DNA of 64,000 nt. Origin: Sphaerolaimus hirsutus (lineage: Eukaryota; Nematoda; Chromadorea; Monhysterida; Sphaerolaimidae). Below the pieces are notes generated by a model that was given only the letters and a program-made list of their open reading frames with translations, ran no database searches and was not told where the DNA came from. The stretch spans positions 2,976,001-3,040,000 of the forward strand of contig OZ038454.1 of the NCBI GenBank assembly GCA_964036195.1. Reading direction: 5' to 3'. Below, one piece after another: positions 44,001-54,996 of the stretch (its first letter is position 1; every line of letters starts with the position of its first letter). Position numbers and translations under genes: made by a program.

Positions 44001-44293
44001 ACACCCCCAGACCCTGTAAAATGTCAAATGTCATGCAAAAAGTCATCTAGAATTATTTGAAATTTATTAAACTCACTGAAAGCTGAATGGTGAAGACACT
44101 TGGTGTGATTTTGGAGAACTTGGAGACGTCGGGATGTACCTGAGCAAATGGGTTGAATTTCAGTTGGGGTAAAATAACATTTTCCAAAACATTTACTTAA
44201 ACTTTTTCGATTTTTTTCTAAAAAAACTGACTCTTGATCTGATTCATAATCAAAAATGTTGTCATCGGGTGAAAAAGTGGTGAATGAAGACAT
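41018..44293 (-). CDS. Unrecognised multi-exon gene, acidic protein with Cys pairs (about 668 aa)
   Basis: Ten exons join in one frame: 44293-44100 (ATG), 43937-43632, 43372-43188, 43015-42901, 42835-42746, 42687-42276, 42023-41823, 41765-41573, 41392-41228, 41163-41018 (stop). The first donor is uncertain (a stronger GTGAGT at 44076 would shift the frame). Exon 2 holds about ten tandem eight-residue DNSHAA(D/P)G repeats; exons 3-5 are Pro/Ser/Ala-rich; exon 6 is strongly acidic (ESENETESEAESDISE) near a Tyr/Gly patch; exons 7-8 are helical and charged; exons 9-10 have CHQC and CSIC pairs 50 residues apart that could bind one zinc ion, followed by an acidic tail. Two introns are exact introner-like elements. 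No family recognised; an intracellular, perhaps nuclear, protein is a guess. Confidence 0.6.
41396..41572 (-). mobile_element. Introner-like element that is an exact intron
   Basis: Exon 8 ends GGACTCTG; the element begins GTACCACTCCCAAACCC and ends GATTTGGGATTGTCCC, followed by CAG and exon 9 AAGGTCAC. Element plus CAG is a 180-nt GT...AG intron in phase 1 and the frame continues. Flanks CTG / CAG suggest a CTG duplication in which one copy has changed to give the AG. Confidence 0.8.
43019..43187 (-). mobile_element. Introner-like element that is an exact intron with CAG duplication
   Basis: Exon 3 ends TGTTCAG; the element begins GTTGCGCTCCCAAGTCC and ends GATTTGGAACCGCCCC, then CAG and exon 4 GTGTGCTG. 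CAG is present on both sides, so element plus one CAG forms a 172-nt intron with GT from the element and AG from the duplication. The frame is kept in phase 1. Confidence 0.8.
43640..43915. repeat. 24-bp coding minisatellite
   Basis: About eleven units of GCATGTGAATTGTCGCCA-type sequence, 24 bases each, with substitutions in almost every unit. It is in frame within exon 2 of the minus-strand gene and encodes DNSHAA(D/P)G repeats. Open on several frames because 24 is a multiple of three. Confidence 0.9.
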
Positions 44294-44299
44294 TTTTGT

Positions 44300-45100
44300 G
44301 CTGAAATATTCAGATTGTGCTGTTTGAGAGAAACCGCAGCATTTAAATACTCAGCTGAGGCGATCAAATTTCTAATGTCCTAATAAATTTTCCCCCCGGA
44401 CATCAAATGTTTATGGGCCATTATGCACCCCAGTGATTGAAGCTTGAAAGACTTTTTTCTCAAGCATAGATCAACAGTGAAATAATCGGTCTACACTCGC
44501 TAGTTGACATCGCAAATTTGTGTCAACTCAATGTCAACTAAAAAACTAAAAAAATTATTAAAAGCATCAAACTTGACAGTTGAAATTACACAATTCACCA
44601 AAATTGAGTTGACACAAGTTCAGTTGACATCCAGCGTGCGTGGCCCCAACCCCACATCAGTTTTTATTTAAAATAAATGACCACAAACCCATATTACCCA
44701 TAAAATTTATTCACATGACTATACCCACTCACCGCTTAGCTTAATCCAGTAATAGTGACCTGGAAGCATAGAATAAAATTTTTGATCCAAAATAAATTTC
44801 CCTGAAGCATCACCCCGATGTTACCTATAAAATTTATAACCAGTAAACGCACCTAGCTATATCTGACCGACCAAAAAGTGTAAATTCAACCCATGTAATA
44901 AAACATTATGGCAAATAAAATGTGATTTCACGATTTTACCCCCACTATCCATATAGTCAAAGTATTTTAGAAATCAGTCTAGCTCAGGCATGATATTTTC
45001 CCAAGAAAAAAACTGAACAAAAGTAGAAATAAATGCAATGAAAAACCCCTGGCGTTTGTTGGCTTTACAGTGGTTTTTTATTACAGCATGTCACTGTGGA
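44300..45100. other. Intergenic region between divergent genes
   Basis: Separates the minus-strand start at 44293 from the plus-strand gene whose first clear exon is 45160. Contains a TGTCAACT inverted pair (about 44500-44640: TAGTTGACATC ... AGTTGACATCCAGC). A short possible exon at 45070-45107 precedes a GTATTT donor. No promoter motif stands out. Confidence 0.35.
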
Positions 45101-45159
45101 ATAAGGTATTTCCACACAAATTCAATTTTTACAAAATTATATTTGTCCAATTATTTTAG

Positions 45160-47586
45160 ACCTGATGGGGATGGAAATCAGCACACACCTGAGAAAGAAT
45201 TGGATAATCTGGATGATTTTTTGCAATCGTTAAACACAGGTGTGCTGATTATTTACTAAATTAAATACCGTATTTTTTCTAATAGAATGACACCATTTTT
45301 TGAATGTCACTTAAAATAGAATTACAGATAAAAAAATTGACTAAAAATCAAATGGAGTCTTTCTAATAGAAGGAATACGGTATTTTCATCCCAAACTTTG
45401 GAGAAACACATCAGATCTGATTGAGCAAATAATAGAAGATGACGCAAATGCCCCATCTACATCAAATGGTGTGGGCCAAGGTCGCAGCACATTTCAACCA
45501 AATAACCCACCTACAGGTAGGGCAGTAAATGAGGGGATTCTGTGGTAAACAGTACGGTATGGTGGTCTATGCTACTGTAAAATTTTCAGGTAAAAATTTA
45601 CATTTTTTGCATAAGTACATTATGAAATGTAAAATTTTGAGGTAAATATTTACATTTTATTTTGCATTAGTATATTATAAAATTTGTGAAATGCTGTAAT
45701 CGGACACCGGTATGGTACACCAAACTTTACCACCCTATCAGTAAGTGACAGACACTTTTCACAAGCATATATTGGAGTGGTGGGTGATGCAGTACATGGG
45801 AATGTAAATCACACTCGGTCTGTTGTAGTTGGTGGGACACCTTGTACGGAGCAGAACCAAAACCGACCCCAAAATCAGGTAATATAAAATTATTTAGTTG
45901 TAGAATTCTCATGTAGCTCTTGATATTTTCAGGCACCAAATCAAATGCTAAGAATGTCATCCACACTACATACACCTGTGAATGGTCGTGATGAACAGGT
46001 CATTTTAAATATATTTTGAAAAATGAAACAAAAAAAACAGAACAAATTTTTACAGAATACAAGAACCAGCTTTCAACAAAATAATCTACCTGTGGAAAAT
46101 TACATAGGGCAACAAATTGGCACACAATTACCCCCCATATCCTCGTTCACATCTGAAATAACCCCCCGCACACACATACCAAATATGCCTGCATGCACTT
46201 TGAGGTTTCAAAATGTTATAAATGTCCCACAAACAAGACAAATTGAACAGTATGTTATATAAACATTTTCATTTTTACTCTAAATAAATGGTAAAATTTG
46301 TGCCCCATAAAAGGCAAATGACAGGGAGACCCCAAATGAACCCCAATGCAGCCCCGTTTCAATATCAGCCATGTCAACAACCACAACAGAATGCAAATTT
46401 ACCCATTCCCATGTGTGTACATGTAAATATTATTACATATATATATTTCTGAGTATCTTTTGCATCAAAAAGTATTTACTAACAGGTCTCAAAATATGCC
46501 ATATAGAAGGACAAATTGTTTTCAAAGTATTTATCAAATGATGACACCACCTGTGGATGCAAACAACATTGTGAATGTGGAAATTCATCCATATTTGACT
46601 GGGATGGATATGAGGCAGCTAAATATTTTTAACCAATTTAGGTATTTTTGTAAAAAAATAATATGTAAAAATTAATGAGATAGAATGACATTGCTCGCAG
46701 GACCCTTGGCCAATTAGTTAGAGCAGGTGTGATCGCAAGGTTTACAGTCTGGAACCAAAATCTTTCTAATACTTTGATTATCGACGACGCAGCCACTTTG
46801 GCAATCTTTGTAAGTATACTCTGCAGATATCACACTTAGTATGGAAACCTACCATTTTACATTAGAATAATGAAAGTATTTACATTTTCATCATAGTTTC
46901 AAAACTTGTCAAAAGATTTTATTCATAAAGTTATGGTAGGATCCCACGCATACTACACTTATTCACCTAGTTTAATACACCCCTTTTTTCAGATGGCCAT
47001 CAGCAATATGGGGGCAGTCCCAAACCCTGTAAAGTGTAAAGTAAAGTGTCAAATGTAAAGTAAACTGCCAATCAAAACAAAAGAGAAAATATTTTTATAC
47101 TGAATTTTGCATGACAATTGACACTTTACTTTACATTTGACACTTTACTTTACACTTTACAGGGTTTGGGACTGCCACATGGTTGCAATGTTCTTATCTA
47201 TGGTTGGAGTTGGCAAAATGTTGGCCATAAATGGAAATGTGCAGTCTGTGATAAATCAAAGTTATATATATGATGTAATTCACAATTTTAATACAAGTAG
47301 AGCCTTGAGGGAAATGATTTTCAATAATATGTGGGCCATAGAAGGCTATATCCCCTCATTTGTGAAGATTATGCTCGATATATTCATTCGGGAAAATTCA
47401 CCAATCCTATATAAATACGCGTCAACAAATTTTACTGGCCGAAATAGTGCAGCGCATGGTGTAATGCGCCTACGGAATATAATGCACACTATATTCTTTC
47501 AAAACACTTCCGGAGAACATGGCCTATTTTTATTGTTCCTAATTACATGGATGAATTTTTATACAAACCAAGCTAGATCGGGGTGA
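45160..47586 (+). CDS. Unrecognised Gln/Asn-rich multi-exon gene (5' end missing)
   Basis: Exons 45160-45239, 45415-45516, 45742-45878, 45933-45998, 46056-46249, 46314-46412, 46486-46641, 46701-46809, 46897-46935, then 46993-47010 and 47179-47586 (stop). Every junction agrees in phase. The N-terminal half is rich in Gln, Asn, Pro and Thr (low complexity); the C-terminal 190 residues are hydrophobic and helical with VRAGVIARFTVWNQNLSN and MVAMFLSMVGVGKMLAING, then FVKIMLDIFIRE and GLFLLFLITWMNFY. The last coding exon is interrupted by an inverted-repeat element at 47011-47178. I recognise no family. A virus-derived or structural protein cannot be excluded. Confidence 0.6.
45258..45385. mobile_element. 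TA-flanked CCGTATTTTTTCTAATAGAA element
   Basis: Ends CCGTATTTTTTCTAATAGAA and TTCTAATAGAAGGAATACGG. It sits wholly inside an intron of the Gln/Asn-rich gene. Relatives lie at about 32340-32425 and 49552-49648. Confidence 0.65.
47011..47178. mobile_element. GTGCC-family element in reverse, interrupting an exon
   Basis: Ends GGGGCAGTCCCAAACCC and GGGTTTGGGACTGCCAC, flanked by ATG on both sides (47008-47010, 47179-47181). Removing it with one ATG restores an open frame (MAISNM|VAMFLS). The exact borders lack GT and AG, but the terminal repeats contain CCCT|GTAAAG and TTTACAG|GG, which could serve as splice sites; donor GTAAA|GTGTAA with that acceptor keeps the frame. Confidence 0.65.
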
Positions 47587-47599
47587 AAAATGAAAGACT

Positions 47600-48340
47600 A
47601 AAAAAACCGTGTAAATGGCACTTTGATGTAAAGAAACAGAAAATCAGTTTATCGTACAAAAGCATTCAATGCAGAAGTGAGAATTTGCAAACCAGAGTCT
47701 GTGCAGCGTGTTAAAAATCAATAGAAAACGTTCTTTCACCCAATTCACTCGATGCCTGAATTCCAAGGCCATTTCATTCCAAGGCCTGAATTCCAGGCAC
47801 GGTTCAACATTTTTTGGCATTCGCCCAATTTTAGTTATTTGCAAAATTCGCAACATTGTGAACTCTGAAAATTAACCCTAATTGTCCTACGATACACAAA
47901 ATTATTTGGAACACTCTCAATATTACAAAAAAATCAAACACATCCTCACTCGTTTGTCATTTTTTCGAGAAACGAATGTATCCATTGGTTACAACCAAAA
48001 AATCCTAATTTAGTACAAATGTGTACTACATCTCATTTGAAATGTCAAATTTCCTTATCTACCTACCCAACACCCACATCCGCCACTTATTTTTTAGCTA
48101 GCTTTATATTTTTCTAGTGCAAAATGTTCACTTATTTCGCTTTTTTATGTTTTCACCCATCTCCGTGTTGTTGGCACATTCCCAAAAAAACTTTATTTAA
48201 CCACAGGTCGCTTTTTACATCGCTTGGATGATTTGCACATTTTTATCAAATTTCTATCAAACTCAGGAAGCGGCCGCCATCCCAGTGCAAAAAGTTTGTG
48301 AGTTTTTGGTGCTTTTTTATTTGATTGCACGGGGTCACGG
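47600..48340. other. Intergenic, no gene seen
   Basis: AT-rich, non-repetitive sequence between two plus-strand genes. A few short frames on the minus strand have no splice support. Confidence 0.4.
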
Positions 48341-48346
48341 CCCCCC

Positions 48347-48567
48347 CACACACATACGCTAATTGACATTGACACCGAATGTCAACTGGTGTCGATCCGG
48401 CACCAAATGTCAACTGGTGTCGATCCCAATAAAAAGTTTGCTGATGAGTGAACGGACGACGTTCAAACACAATCTTTGGATCGGGGTCGATACCAGTTGA
48501 CATTTGGTGTCGGATCGACACCAGTTGACATTCGGTGTCAATGTCAATTAGCGTATGTGTGTGTGGG
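48347..48567. repeat. Near-perfect palindrome with GTCAACTGGTGTCGAT units
   Basis: Arms CACACATACGCTAATTGACA... and ...TGTCAATTAGCGTATGTGTG run inward about 80 bases each around a spacer containing TTTGCTGATGAGTGAACGG. TGTCAACT at its core recurs in elements near 9425, 44500, 52440-52560 and 53190-53680, so it is a repeat family. Confidence 0.8.
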
Positions 48568-48706
48568 ACCGTTGAAAACACGTTGTTGTATTTTAGGGGC
48601 ACATTTTTTGATTCAAAAAACTACTTTTCTAATGGGTGTATGTCGTTCTATAAGGAGAAATACGGCTATCAATTCAACATGGTCAAATTAAAGTCTAAAT
48701 TTGCAG

Positions 48707-51700
48707 ACCCCCCGCTACCAGAAGAACACCGAGCTGCGTATGAAGATGTGGGCGTGGTACCTGGCGCTCGTTTGCATCGCGACCACGCAGCTGTGCCACG
48801 CCAACTCCCCTTGCGACAATCGCCTATGTGATTGTGTTGGGGACAAAGCAATCTGCTCAGTTTTGCCCCACCAAGATTTAACATCGTTAGTTTTTTTTTA
48901 CCGACAGATTTTAGACACACTTCCCCAGACCCAAAACCCAGTCTCAACCCATTCAAAACCTTCAAACACCCAGTTAGGGTTCAAACGGGATCCCGATCCC
49001 GATCCCGGATCCCAACCCCGAAATCCCAATCCCGACCCCGATCCCGAAACCCCAATCCCGATCCCGATCCCGATACCGAAACCCCAATCCCGATCCCGAT
49101 ACCGAAACCCCAATCCCGATCCCAAAACCCCAATCCCGATCCCGACCCCAAAATCCAAAAATACCAATCCCAACCCCGAGAACTTTCAAATCCCGATCCC
49201 GATCCCGAAAAGTCAATCCCGTTTAAACCTACACCCAGTTCCGACCCCAATCCACCCAACCCAAACAACCATGTCCGATTCCAAAACCCTCCAACACCCT
49301 GTCTCAGTCCCAAACACCCCCATCTATTACGCAGCTACGGCATCGAGTCCGACATCAGGAGCCTTGTTGTCAAGGCCCCGGCCCGCTCGCTCTGCGACGC
49401 TGTGCGCGCCAAGTTTCCCTACGCTGGTGGTAATTTTGAGTGTGAAAATACGGTGGGCATTTTTTCCATTTTTTGTGGGCATTTTCTTGTAAATAAAAAT
49501 ATACTCTACCTATTTTTTCACCTGGAAACGTGCCAACAATAATTAAAGTACCGTATTTCTTCTAATAAAAGGGCACCCTTGTATTTTTTGTCAACTTTTA
49601 CACATTCCCTCCTATTAGAGACCCACCCTTCAATTAGAAATACGGTATACCGTCTAAAATTCACGGTAGCATTTTTGTAGACTTTTTCTTTAAATAAAAA
49701 AATCCATCTAAAATTCAAGGCAACATTTTTTGTGGACATTTTCTTGTAAATAAAAATTGTTGCCTAAAATTCAGGCCGGCCGCGCGAAGACCAGCGGCGC
49801 CAACAGCGCCAGCGGCATTGGCAGCACCAACAGGCACAACAACGCACCCGCGGCTTTTCGCGCAGCCGCGACGACCCTCAATTTGCACGACTATGCGGAA
49901 ATGCTCACTGAAAAGGTTGGATTTTTGGTGGTTCTGGACTTTTTTTGGGGGTAAAAGTTTAATAGTGAAAAAAAAGCGCATGGTTTTGGGATAGGTTCCA
50001 TTGTGTTGGGATCAACTTTTCGGGATCAGGACCAGGGTCGTTTTTTGGAAGTTTTTTTGGAGTTTTCCATCTTGTGTAAATTGACTTCAAATATCGCAGC
50101 CACCAGTCCTGATTGGTGAGTCTACCACCTTGGCTAATACACCCCCTCCTACCACTGACAAATTGACTACCACTGACAAACTCACTACCACTGACAAACT
50201 CACTACCACTGACAAACCGTCCACTAATTCTATGACTGATGCATTGACTTTGTCAGTAACTGACTCACCCACTGAATTGACAACACAGACCAACTCACAC
50301 CCACGGAGAATGGTGTACAAATCCAAAAGTGGTGAATTAAAGTACTGTGAAGTCACATCTTTTAAATGTGATTGCGATACATGCGCCAGGAAATGTCCAT
50401 GCTCCACCCCCACCCCTTGCGCAACCACAGAGAAGTGCGTCCCGCGTATCATATGGGTGTGTTTTGTTTGTTTTCAAGTGGAATGTAAAATTATGAAAAA
50501 ATTTACTCAATTTAGCTATTTTTTAGATCACCCCATCACCACCAAACGCGACAACTACGCTTTCGACAACCCCCCCTCTAACCCCCCTGACAAACCCCCT
50601 TCTCACAACCACACCCACGTCGACCACCACCCCACCAACTACCCCCCTTTTGACAAACCCCCCGTGCACCCCACCCCAACCAAAGTGTGAATTCAAGGAA
50701 GCTGTGCGCATGGTTATGCAAGATGGTAAATATTTGGACCGTTTGTGTGACTACCATGAATCATCCAAGAAAAAGTGAGTTGATCTGTGTTGCAATTCAA
50801 TTTTTTCTAAAATTTTTGAAAATTTGGTCACAAGTCTGGTGTGTCATTTTAGAGATGGCGCACCTGCTACAACTGTCACACCTGCTACAACTGTCACACC
50901 TGTCACAACTGTCACACCTGTCACAACTACTAAACCATCAGTGGTGGAATTAATGGCTCCATCCACTACAGCTGACACAATCGCACCCTCTGCCACCAAT
51001 GATACCCCTGAAATGGCATTTTTGGTAGACAGAAATGGTGCAAAACCAACAGACATTTCTGATGGATTTGAATCCGACAAAATTCTGGTGGACCCGGCTT
51101 TGATTGAAAAGGTACAAATTGAAACTGTTATGCGTAGAATAGTTTTCAGTTACCATATTTCTCCTAATAGAACGGCCCCACTCTATTTTTGTCAACTTTT
51201 TTACCTGCCATTCTATTGGAGACTGCCGTTCTATTCTTTTCGTGGGTGTGAGGTGCCGTTCTATTGGGACTATTTGGATAGATTTGATTGGTGGTGTAAT
51301 CCCCAGTATAATAACCTAAATGTCAAACTTATAGGTAGACCGCATTGAGAAAATAGTCAAGCGCATCCTGGACATCGTCGAGCGCATCCTGGACATAGTC
51401 GAACGCATCCTGGACATTCTCGAGGTCATCCTAAAATATGTGGAAGACTGGTTCTACAAAGCGTACGACAACGCTTTCCAAGGGGGCACTAATTTGGCGA
51501 TTTTTATGGTTGCTTATGGTGTTCAGCTGGTGATTCAGGTGAGATCTTTGTGACGGTTCAAATAAGTTTCAGGATCGGGACCATTTTTTAAAGTTTTTGA
51601 GATTGATCAGTGTACTTACCCCACTCACTTTACCAACCCCCCTGATTGAATTTTTCCACCCCGCAGTGGTTGGCGGGCAAAATTGGGTGCCCCCCTTGGG

Positions 51701-52910
51701 TCACCTCGTGCATTTCCCCCCGAAATGTGGGCGGCGCCCGCGGCCCCGGCAGCGCCATGGCCGGTAGCATGGCCGACACTTTGCGCAGTCAGGCGAACAA
51801 CCTGGTATCAGTTTCAAACCCCGTCAAGCGTAAAGTTAAAGTGTTAAATGTCACGCAAATGTTTACTGAAATTTCAACACTTTGAATGGTAAATAATTGC
51901 GTGACATTTAACACTTTAACTTTACGCTTGACGGGGTTTGAAACTGCCCCCTGATGGCCGGCGGCGCCCGCATTGCCACAAATGAGATAGTGTTCGCTAG
52001 GCCCCCGACCGTCCCACCGAACGCAGCCATTCACCAGGACCTGGTGATAGATTCGCACCCAGCAAAGTGTCAAGTAAAATGTCAAATGTCATGCAAAGTG
52101 TCATGCAAAAGTCACGTAAAATGTCAGTACACATTCAATCCGAATTTTGAAAATACGGTGTGAAGTGGTAAATGTGTACTGACATTTTACGTGACTTTTG
52201 CATGACACTTTGCATGACATTTGACATTTTACTTGACACTTTGCTGGGGTCGGGACTGTCCTCCCGATGGATTTGAGGGCACGGATGGATCAGTTGGCAG
52301 AGGTGCAGAGGTCCGCGACGGCGCGGCAGTTTCAAGGTTGGGTTTTATGAAATATATCGTATCGAATATCGAATATTTAGGGAAGATTTTGACATATCGA
52401 ATATCGAATATTTAGGAAAGTTTTTGAATGTCAACTGATTCAAGCAACCAAACGCAGTCAACTAGAATTTTAGTTGACAGTTACTCACCTTGTGACAATA
52501 TAACATGATTGATGATATGGACCGTCAACTAAAATTCTAATTGACTGCGAGGTTGGCTAACATTATCAATTTAAATCAAATCACACGCAGCGAATGCGGC
52601 GGTCAACGTGAGCGCAGGCAGCCAACGCTCAGCCCCCCCACCCGTCCCCATCCGCAACCCCTACCAAGAATACTCCTCCAACAACCCCTTTGTGGAAGAC
52701 CTGTACGCCAACCGCTCTCTGCGCTCGTTCACCGGCACCAATGACAGGGTCTACCTGCACCGTTCGGCGTCCGGGCGCCAACAGTTCACGGGCGCTCAGT
52801 TCCACCGCGGCGGCGGCGCTGGAGGTGAATTTTTGACATTTTACAACCCCTCCAAACACATTTACAAACACCCCCCTCCCCTGACGCAGCGTCTTTGCGC
52901 GTGTGAGGCG
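48707..52910 (+). CDS. Mucin-like single-pass membrane protein, multi-exon, unrecognised
   Basis: Exons 48707-48885, 49335-49452, 49775-49915, 50100-50456, 50527-50774, 50853-51111, 51335-51538, 51667-51804, one ending 52043, one ending 52336, 52591-52824 and a last short exon from 52890; phases agree through 51804. The first exon seen has MWAWYLALVCIATTQLCHA (signal peptide or anchor) then CDNRLCDC and AICS, faintly like an LRR N-cap. Exons at 50100-51111 encode long Thr/Pro-rich mucin-type repeats (TTDKL, ATTVTP). Exon 51335 has three RILDIVE heptad-like repeats, then a hydrophobic segment LAIFMVAYGVQLVIQWLAG. The tail contains NPFVEDLY. Introns near 51805 and 52044 are introner-like. The 5' end is probably incomplete. 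Confidence 0.6.
48975..49231. mobile_element. hAT-like GATCCCGATCCCG element, 8-bp duplication
   Basis: Begins TAGGGTTCAAACGGGATC and ends GTCAATCCCGTTTAAACCTA, flanked by CACCCAGT at 48967-48974 and 49232-49239. It is in the first recognised intron of the mucin-like gene and accounts for the long Pro/Asp/Ser open frames there. Confidence 0.85.
51805..51950 (+). mobile_element. Introner-like element with CTG duplication
   Basis: Begins GTATCAGTTTCAAACCCC straight after exon ...AACAACCTG and ends GGGGTTTGAAACTGCCCC, then CTG and ATGGCCGGC. Removing element plus CTG gives an uninterrupted frame of codons with high G/C at third positions, but the intron would end TG. A canonical alternative ends at AATGAG (51980) and keeps the frame while skipping nine residues. 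Confidence 0.7.
52044..52264 (+). mobile_element. Introner-like element after CTG
   Basis: Begins GTGATAGATTCGCACCC after exon ...CAGGACCTG and ends GGGTCGGGACTGTCCTCC. The interior is the TCAAATGTCATGCAAAGTGTC palindrome of the family. Downstream ATGGATTTGAGGGCACGG is in frame with the exon, and a canonical AG is available at GATCAG further on. Confidence 0.65.
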
Positions 52911-52969
52911 ACAGCAGCGGCCGCGGCGTCAGCAGTTGGCGTGCAGCGTGTGCAGTTTTTGTGAGCAGT

Positions 52970-54260
52970 TTTTTTTTTGGCCCCAGATTCAGTCGGTTTT
53001 TTTGTTATTCGAGTTATTTTGATGAGGAGCATTCACGCATCGCTCCATCTAGCTTTAATGCAAAAAAAATCACTTTGATGCTTTTCACCGCAAAAAAATC
53101 ACTTTGACGCTTTTTTATCGAATTTTATTGAATTTTTCATTGCGCGATGCGTGAATGCATTTTACTATGATGGTGCCACACAAGCTGGATGTCAACTGAA
53201 TTTGTGTCAACTAAATTTTTCATAACTTTTGACATCCGTGTGAGCACATGGGTATATTTACTTAGTAGGACAGTGGCGCTTTTTTGGTTTATTTGTGTGC
53301 GTTGTATTTTAGTAGGACAGTCGCGCAATTTTTTAAATCTGCTATATTTTAGTATGATGGTGCCACACACGCCTGATGTCAACTGAATTCATGTCAACTA
53401 AATTTTTCATAACTGTTGACATTCGTGTGAGCACGTAGGTAGATATACTTAGTAGGACAGTGGTACTTTTTTAGTTTAGTTGTGTGCGTTGTATTTTAGT
53501 AGGACAGTTGCGCAATTTTTTAAATCTACCATATTATAGCATGATAGTTTCACACGCTAGATGTCAACTGAATTCATGTCAACTAAATTTTTTGTAACTT
53601 TTGATAGATGTCAACTGAATTCGTGTCAACTGAATTTTTCGTAACTTTTGAAACTGAATTCGCGATGTCAACTAGCGTGTGAGTTTATTGTTTTTTTGCG
53701 TAGGTAGACATTGTCCCCGCGCACATTCCCAAGTTTCACTTATTTTCGATTGCCATTCCCACACTTTACAGTGAAACCTACCATATCCTACAGATTTCTT
53801 CAGATTTCCACCCACTCGCCCAGATAATCACCCCCCACTGAATTAAACCCCCTCCCCACCCAAGTTGTCCATGTTGAGAGTGAGTTTTGTGGAAATTTTG
53901 ACGAAATAATACCCCTCGAATAGACCACCCCTCAAAAAAACCCATGAAAATTATTCATGCAAATAGGTCGATATCTGTGCGAGTGCGTGTGTACATTATT
54001 TGAGATTTTTTCATTTTGCATGCTTTGCACTGGAATCACTTTTTGACAATTTTTGAGCAAGAATTTTATGCTGTGCAAAGCATGCCTGGCCAGTCTATGC
54101 ATCATCGAATCTCCCGCGTGCATTATACAACTTTAAATGTGCTTTAGTTTTGATAAACAGGGTTGCAATATTTTTTGTGTTATTTTTTATTTTACCATCC
54201 ACCGTTTTTAGTAAAAATGAAAGTTTGAAAATGTTTTGAATGCCCAGTAAATATGCATGC
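52970..54260. repeat. TGTCAACTGAATT repeat region
   Basis: A unit of about 170 bases containing GATGTCAACTGAATTCGTGTCAACT, then TTAGTAGGACAGTGGCGC, is repeated at about 53160, 53350 and 53550. After that a CACTGAATTAAACCCC stretch resembles the C-rich elements. I see no exon. Confidence 0.5.
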
Positions 54261-54261
54261 A

Positions 54262-54428
54262 CTGTTTTTTCACTTGAAATTAGAGGGAATCGTGGTGATC
54301 ACCTGTAAAGTGGCCGCAAAAAATCAGTCTGTTTCAGCTTATACAGAGATACCGGCCATGAAACTTTATTGCGGTCACTTTACACGTGATCACCACGATT
54401 CCCTCTAATTTCAAGTGGGAAACAGTGT
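54262..54428. repeat. Fold-back element with about 60-bp arms
   Basis: Left arm from ACTGTTTTTTCACTTGAAATT and right arm to AATTTCAAGTGGGAAACAG are reverse complements through GAGGGAATCGTGGTGATCAC and GTGATCACCACGATTCCC. The spacer includes CAGTCTGTTTCAGCTTAT. Non-coding. Confidence 0.8.
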
Positions 54429-54429
54429 T

Positions 54430-54990
54430 GGAAACCCTAAAAACAACATCCTAAACACAAACAGATCACATGTAGGTGCATTTCACATCCATAGGTCCAC
54501 AAATCACATGTATCACATCCATAGGTGCATTTCACATCTGTAGGTGCATTTCACATCCTATTTAGGTACATTTTGCGCGCGTGCTATAATCTATGTGGCG
54601 AGTAGCCACACAGTAAGTACGTTAGTACGAACTTTCAAAAGTATACTAATCTAGTACCAAAGAAAAGAGCACAAAAAATCACAATCATGGAAGCGTGGCG
54701 GCCAGAAAAACCAATTAGCTAAGCGCGGCCCGCGCGAGCAGATGCGCTGGTTGCTCCATGACGCGTAGCGGTCGCGGAGACACGTCGGCGCGGCCCACTG
54801 CATTTTGGTTGGTTTTTGGGTAGTTTTTTTTGTAAAAAATTAGGTTTTTTTAGGAAAAATTAGGTTTTTTAGGAAAAATTAGGTTTTTTAGGAATTTTTT
54901 AGGAAAGTAAAAAATAGGTAAAAAATAGGAAAGTAAAAAATAGGAAAGTAAAAAATAGGAAAATGGGGTGCCTATTTTTTACAAAAACAG
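54430..54990. other. Left flank of the Polinton-like region
   Basis: Contains GTGCATTTCACATC repeats (54480-54560), a GC-rich stretch (54690-54800) and TTAGGTTTTTTAGGAAAAA repeats (54830-54965). The element's left terminal repeat may lie here, but I could not identify it without the other end. Confidence 0.4.
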
Positions 54991-54996
54991 AAAAAA

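Noticed and set aside
48832..49542. 236- and 263-codon frames rich in Pro, Asp and Ser
   Set aside because: Most of the length is the hAT-like GATCCCG element at 48975-49231; only the flanking exon parts are real.
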